NCBI GenBank assembly: GCA_964627855.1
Contig: CAZVLE010000036.1
Coordinates: forward strand, 1 to 41,273
Length of the DNA stretch: 41,273 nt
Reading direction: 5' to 3'
DNA from: CAZVLE01 sp964627855
GTDB lineage: Bacteria > Bacillota > Dethiobacteria > DTU022
The position numbers were made by a program, and so were the translations under genes. The notes beneath the pieces were generated by a model. The model had not been told where the DNA came from and did not search any database. It worked only from the letters and a program-made list of their open reading frames with translations. Below, in pieces: positions 39,841 to 41,273 of the stretch; within the stretch, counting starts at the first letter, position 1; each line of letters begins with the position of its first letter.

Positions 39841-41273
39841 ATGGAAAAAGTGTGGTTAAATTCTTACGAAGCAGGCGTTCCTCAAAGCATTGACTACCCT
39901 TCGCGCTCTCTCTTTGAACTCTTCAGCAAATCGGCTGAAACATATCAAGGTTTGCCTGCTGTGCATTTTATGGGTCGTGAGTTGACCTATAGTGAATTAA
40001 AAAAAGAGGTAGAGGGCCTGGCCTGCGCTCTTGCCGGTCTCGGCATTAAAAAAGGCGACAGGGTGGCCATTCACCTGCCTAATAGTACCCAGTTTCCAAT
40101 TACTTTTTATGCCATTCTAGCCCTGGGTGCAATCGTCGTTCCCTGTAACCCGCTTTATGTTGCCAGGGAAATGGAATACCAGTTGAACAATTCAGAAGCA
40201 GAAACAATCATCACCCTGAGCCGTTTCTATAATATGATCAAAGAAATCCAGCCTAAAACCGGCATAAAAAATATCATAGTGACTAACATTAAGGATTATT
40301 TTCCCGGCGTATTAAAAACGCTCTATACCATCGTCAGGGAGAAAAAAGAAGGCGACAGGGTTAGCCTGGCAAAGGAAGACCATCTTTTTACTGATCTAAT
40401 TAAAAATAATAGGGGTAAAAAACTGCCCAAAGTTAAAGTCTCGCCGGAAGACAGGGCTGTATTTCTCTATACCGGTGGAACAACCGGAGTTTCAAAAGGC
40501 GCCGTTCTTCAGCATCGAAACCTGGTAGCCAATAGCTTTCAGGTTAAATCCTGGTGCACTGATTTTCAGGATGGTAAGGAAATAATTTTAGGGGTTTTAC
40601 CTTTTTTCCACAGTTATGGGCTCTCAACCATCTTAAACCTGGGCCTGCTGAACGGGGCAAAGCTGGTACTGCTGCCTCGGTTTGTCCTGGAAGATGTTTT
40701 AAAAACAATCGACAAGCAAAAGCCAACCTTATTTCCAGGAGTGCCAACTATCTATGTAGCCATTAACAATGCAGCGGATTTGAAAAAGTATGACATCAGT
40801 TCAATTCGTATCTGTATAAGTGGCGCTGCTCCATTGCCTGTTGAGGTGCAACAGCAATTTGAAAAGAATACCGGTGGACGGCTGGTAGAGGGGTACGGAC
40901 TTTCAGAAACATCGCCGGTTACCCATGCCAATCCGGTCTATGGTAACCGTAAAACAGGCAGCATTGGCCTGCCGATGCCAGACACTGAATTCAAAATAGT
41001 CGATGTCGAAACCGGAGAAAAAGAATTACCCCTTGGTGAAGTTGGCGAACTATGCCTGCGTGGCCCCCAGGTTATGGAAGGTTACCTCAATATGCCGGAA
41101 GAAAACGCCCAGAGTATCAGAGATGGATGGTTCTATACCGGTGATATAGCCAGGGCTGATGAGGATGGGTATACCTATATAGTCGATCGTAAAAAAGATA
41201 TGGTCATTGCCGGAGGTTTCAATATTTATCCCCGCGATATAGAGGAAGTGCTTTATGCTCACCCCAAAGTGAT
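39841..41273 (+). CDS. Long-chain-type acyl-CoA synthetase (AMP-forming), 3' end cut by the window
   Basis: 477 residues are visible with no stop before the right edge. The ATG at 39841 follows AAGGAGG. Motifs: phosphate loop FLYTGGTTGVSKGA (about residue 210), VPTIYVAI, GAAPLPVEV, EGYGLSETSPV, GWFYTGDIAR and YIVDRKKDMVIAGGFNIYPRDIEE; the C-terminal catalytic Lys lies beyond the edge. It resembles FadD, which converts a fatty acid, CoA and ATP to acyl-CoA, AMP and diphosphate. Unlike the PaaK-like pair it has a fully canonical phosphate loop. Chain-length preference cannot be judged. Confidence 0.92.
   Translation, partial: MEKVWLNSYEAGVPQSIDYPSRSLFELFSKSAETYQGLPAVHFMGRELTYSELKKEVEGLACALAGLGIKKGDRVAIHLPNSTQFPITFYAILALGAIVVPCNPLYVAREMEYQLNNSEAETIITLSRFYNMIKEIQPKTGIKNIIVTNIKDYFPGVLKTLYTIVREKKEGDRVSLAKEDHLFTDLIKNNRGKKLPKVKVSPEDRAVFLYTGGTTGVSKGAVLQHRNLVANSFQVKSWCTDFQDGKEIILGVLPFFHSYGLSTILNLGLLNGAKLVLLPRFVLEDVLKTIDKQKPTLFPGVPTIYVAINNAADLKKYDISSIRICISGAAPLPVEVQQQFEKNTGGRLVEGYGLSETSPVTHANPVYGNRKTGSIGLPMPDTEFKIVDVETGEKELPLGEVGELCLRGPQVMEGYLNMPEENAQSIRDGWFYTGDIARADEDGYTYIVDRKKDMVIAGGFNIYPRDIEEVLYAHPKV

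Overview
The window looks like a chromosomal segment of an anaerobic Bacillota, probably Clostridia-grade. The evidence is indirect: strong AGGAGG-type ribosome sites, frequent GTG/TTG starts, a T-box leader, an iron-sulfur PurF, the redox repressor Rex, an adenosylcobalamin-type (class II) ribonucleotide reductase, an ANTAR antitermination system on glnA, and zinc-ribbon Ser/Thr kinases of the kind common in Clostridia. Three AMP-forming carboxylate ligases beside a Na+/solute symporter suggest a life on organic acids. No species can be named from the sequence alone.

Layout. 1-6.3 kb: 3' part of rsmD, hisC (minus), then a T-box-controlled aminotransferase and an operon hisH-hisF-pdxS-pdxT (plus). 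6.4-9.4 kb: guaA and purF (minus). 9.5-18.2 kb: a seven-gene minus-strand signalling island with two membrane Ser/Thr kinases, two PP2C phosphatases, an FHA/zinc-ribbon adaptor, a secreted-side trypsin-like protease tethered to an FHA domain, and a Big2 surface protein. A lipoprotein gene is transcribed divergently from the same intergenic region. 19.0-21.2 kb: glnA, its leader and an ANTAR regulator. 21.2-23.3 kb: pyrG, an FmdB-type zinc ribbon and a 30-residue very basic peptide (minus). 23.6-26.9 kb: nrdJ interrupted by a 366-residue LAGLIDADG intein. 27.1-28.2 kb: a DUF805 membrane protein and a five-tRNA operon (Asp-Phe-Gly-Cys-Leu). 28.4-32.2 kb: rex, a polyprenyl diphosphate synthase, an MnmM-like methyltransferase, a DUF503 protein and a radical SAM protein. 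32.3-33.8 kb: a response regulator and PAS histidine kinase. 34.0-41.3 kb: two PaaK-like ligases, a two-subunit Na+/solute symporter, a DUF456 protein and a truncated acyl-CoA synthetase.

How the genes fit together. Glutamine is a recurring theme. GlnA makes it, the ANTAR protein probably controls glnA by antitermination, and five glutamine amidotransferases (HisH, PdxT, GuaA, PurF, PyrG) use it. The glnA leader carries two hairpins with hexaloops of the form A-n-n-G-n-n, and they are mutually exclusive with a terminator. The signalling island looks like a complete envelope-sensing phosphorylation circuit: kinases with outward-facing repeat domains, opposing phosphatases, FHA phosphothreonine readers and a protease output. 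The last block looks like uptake and CoA activation of a carboxylic acid.

The strongest candidates for new biology are the kinase/phosphatase/FHA/protease island, the ANTAR leader, the intein placed at the catalytic radical cysteine, and the compact T-box.
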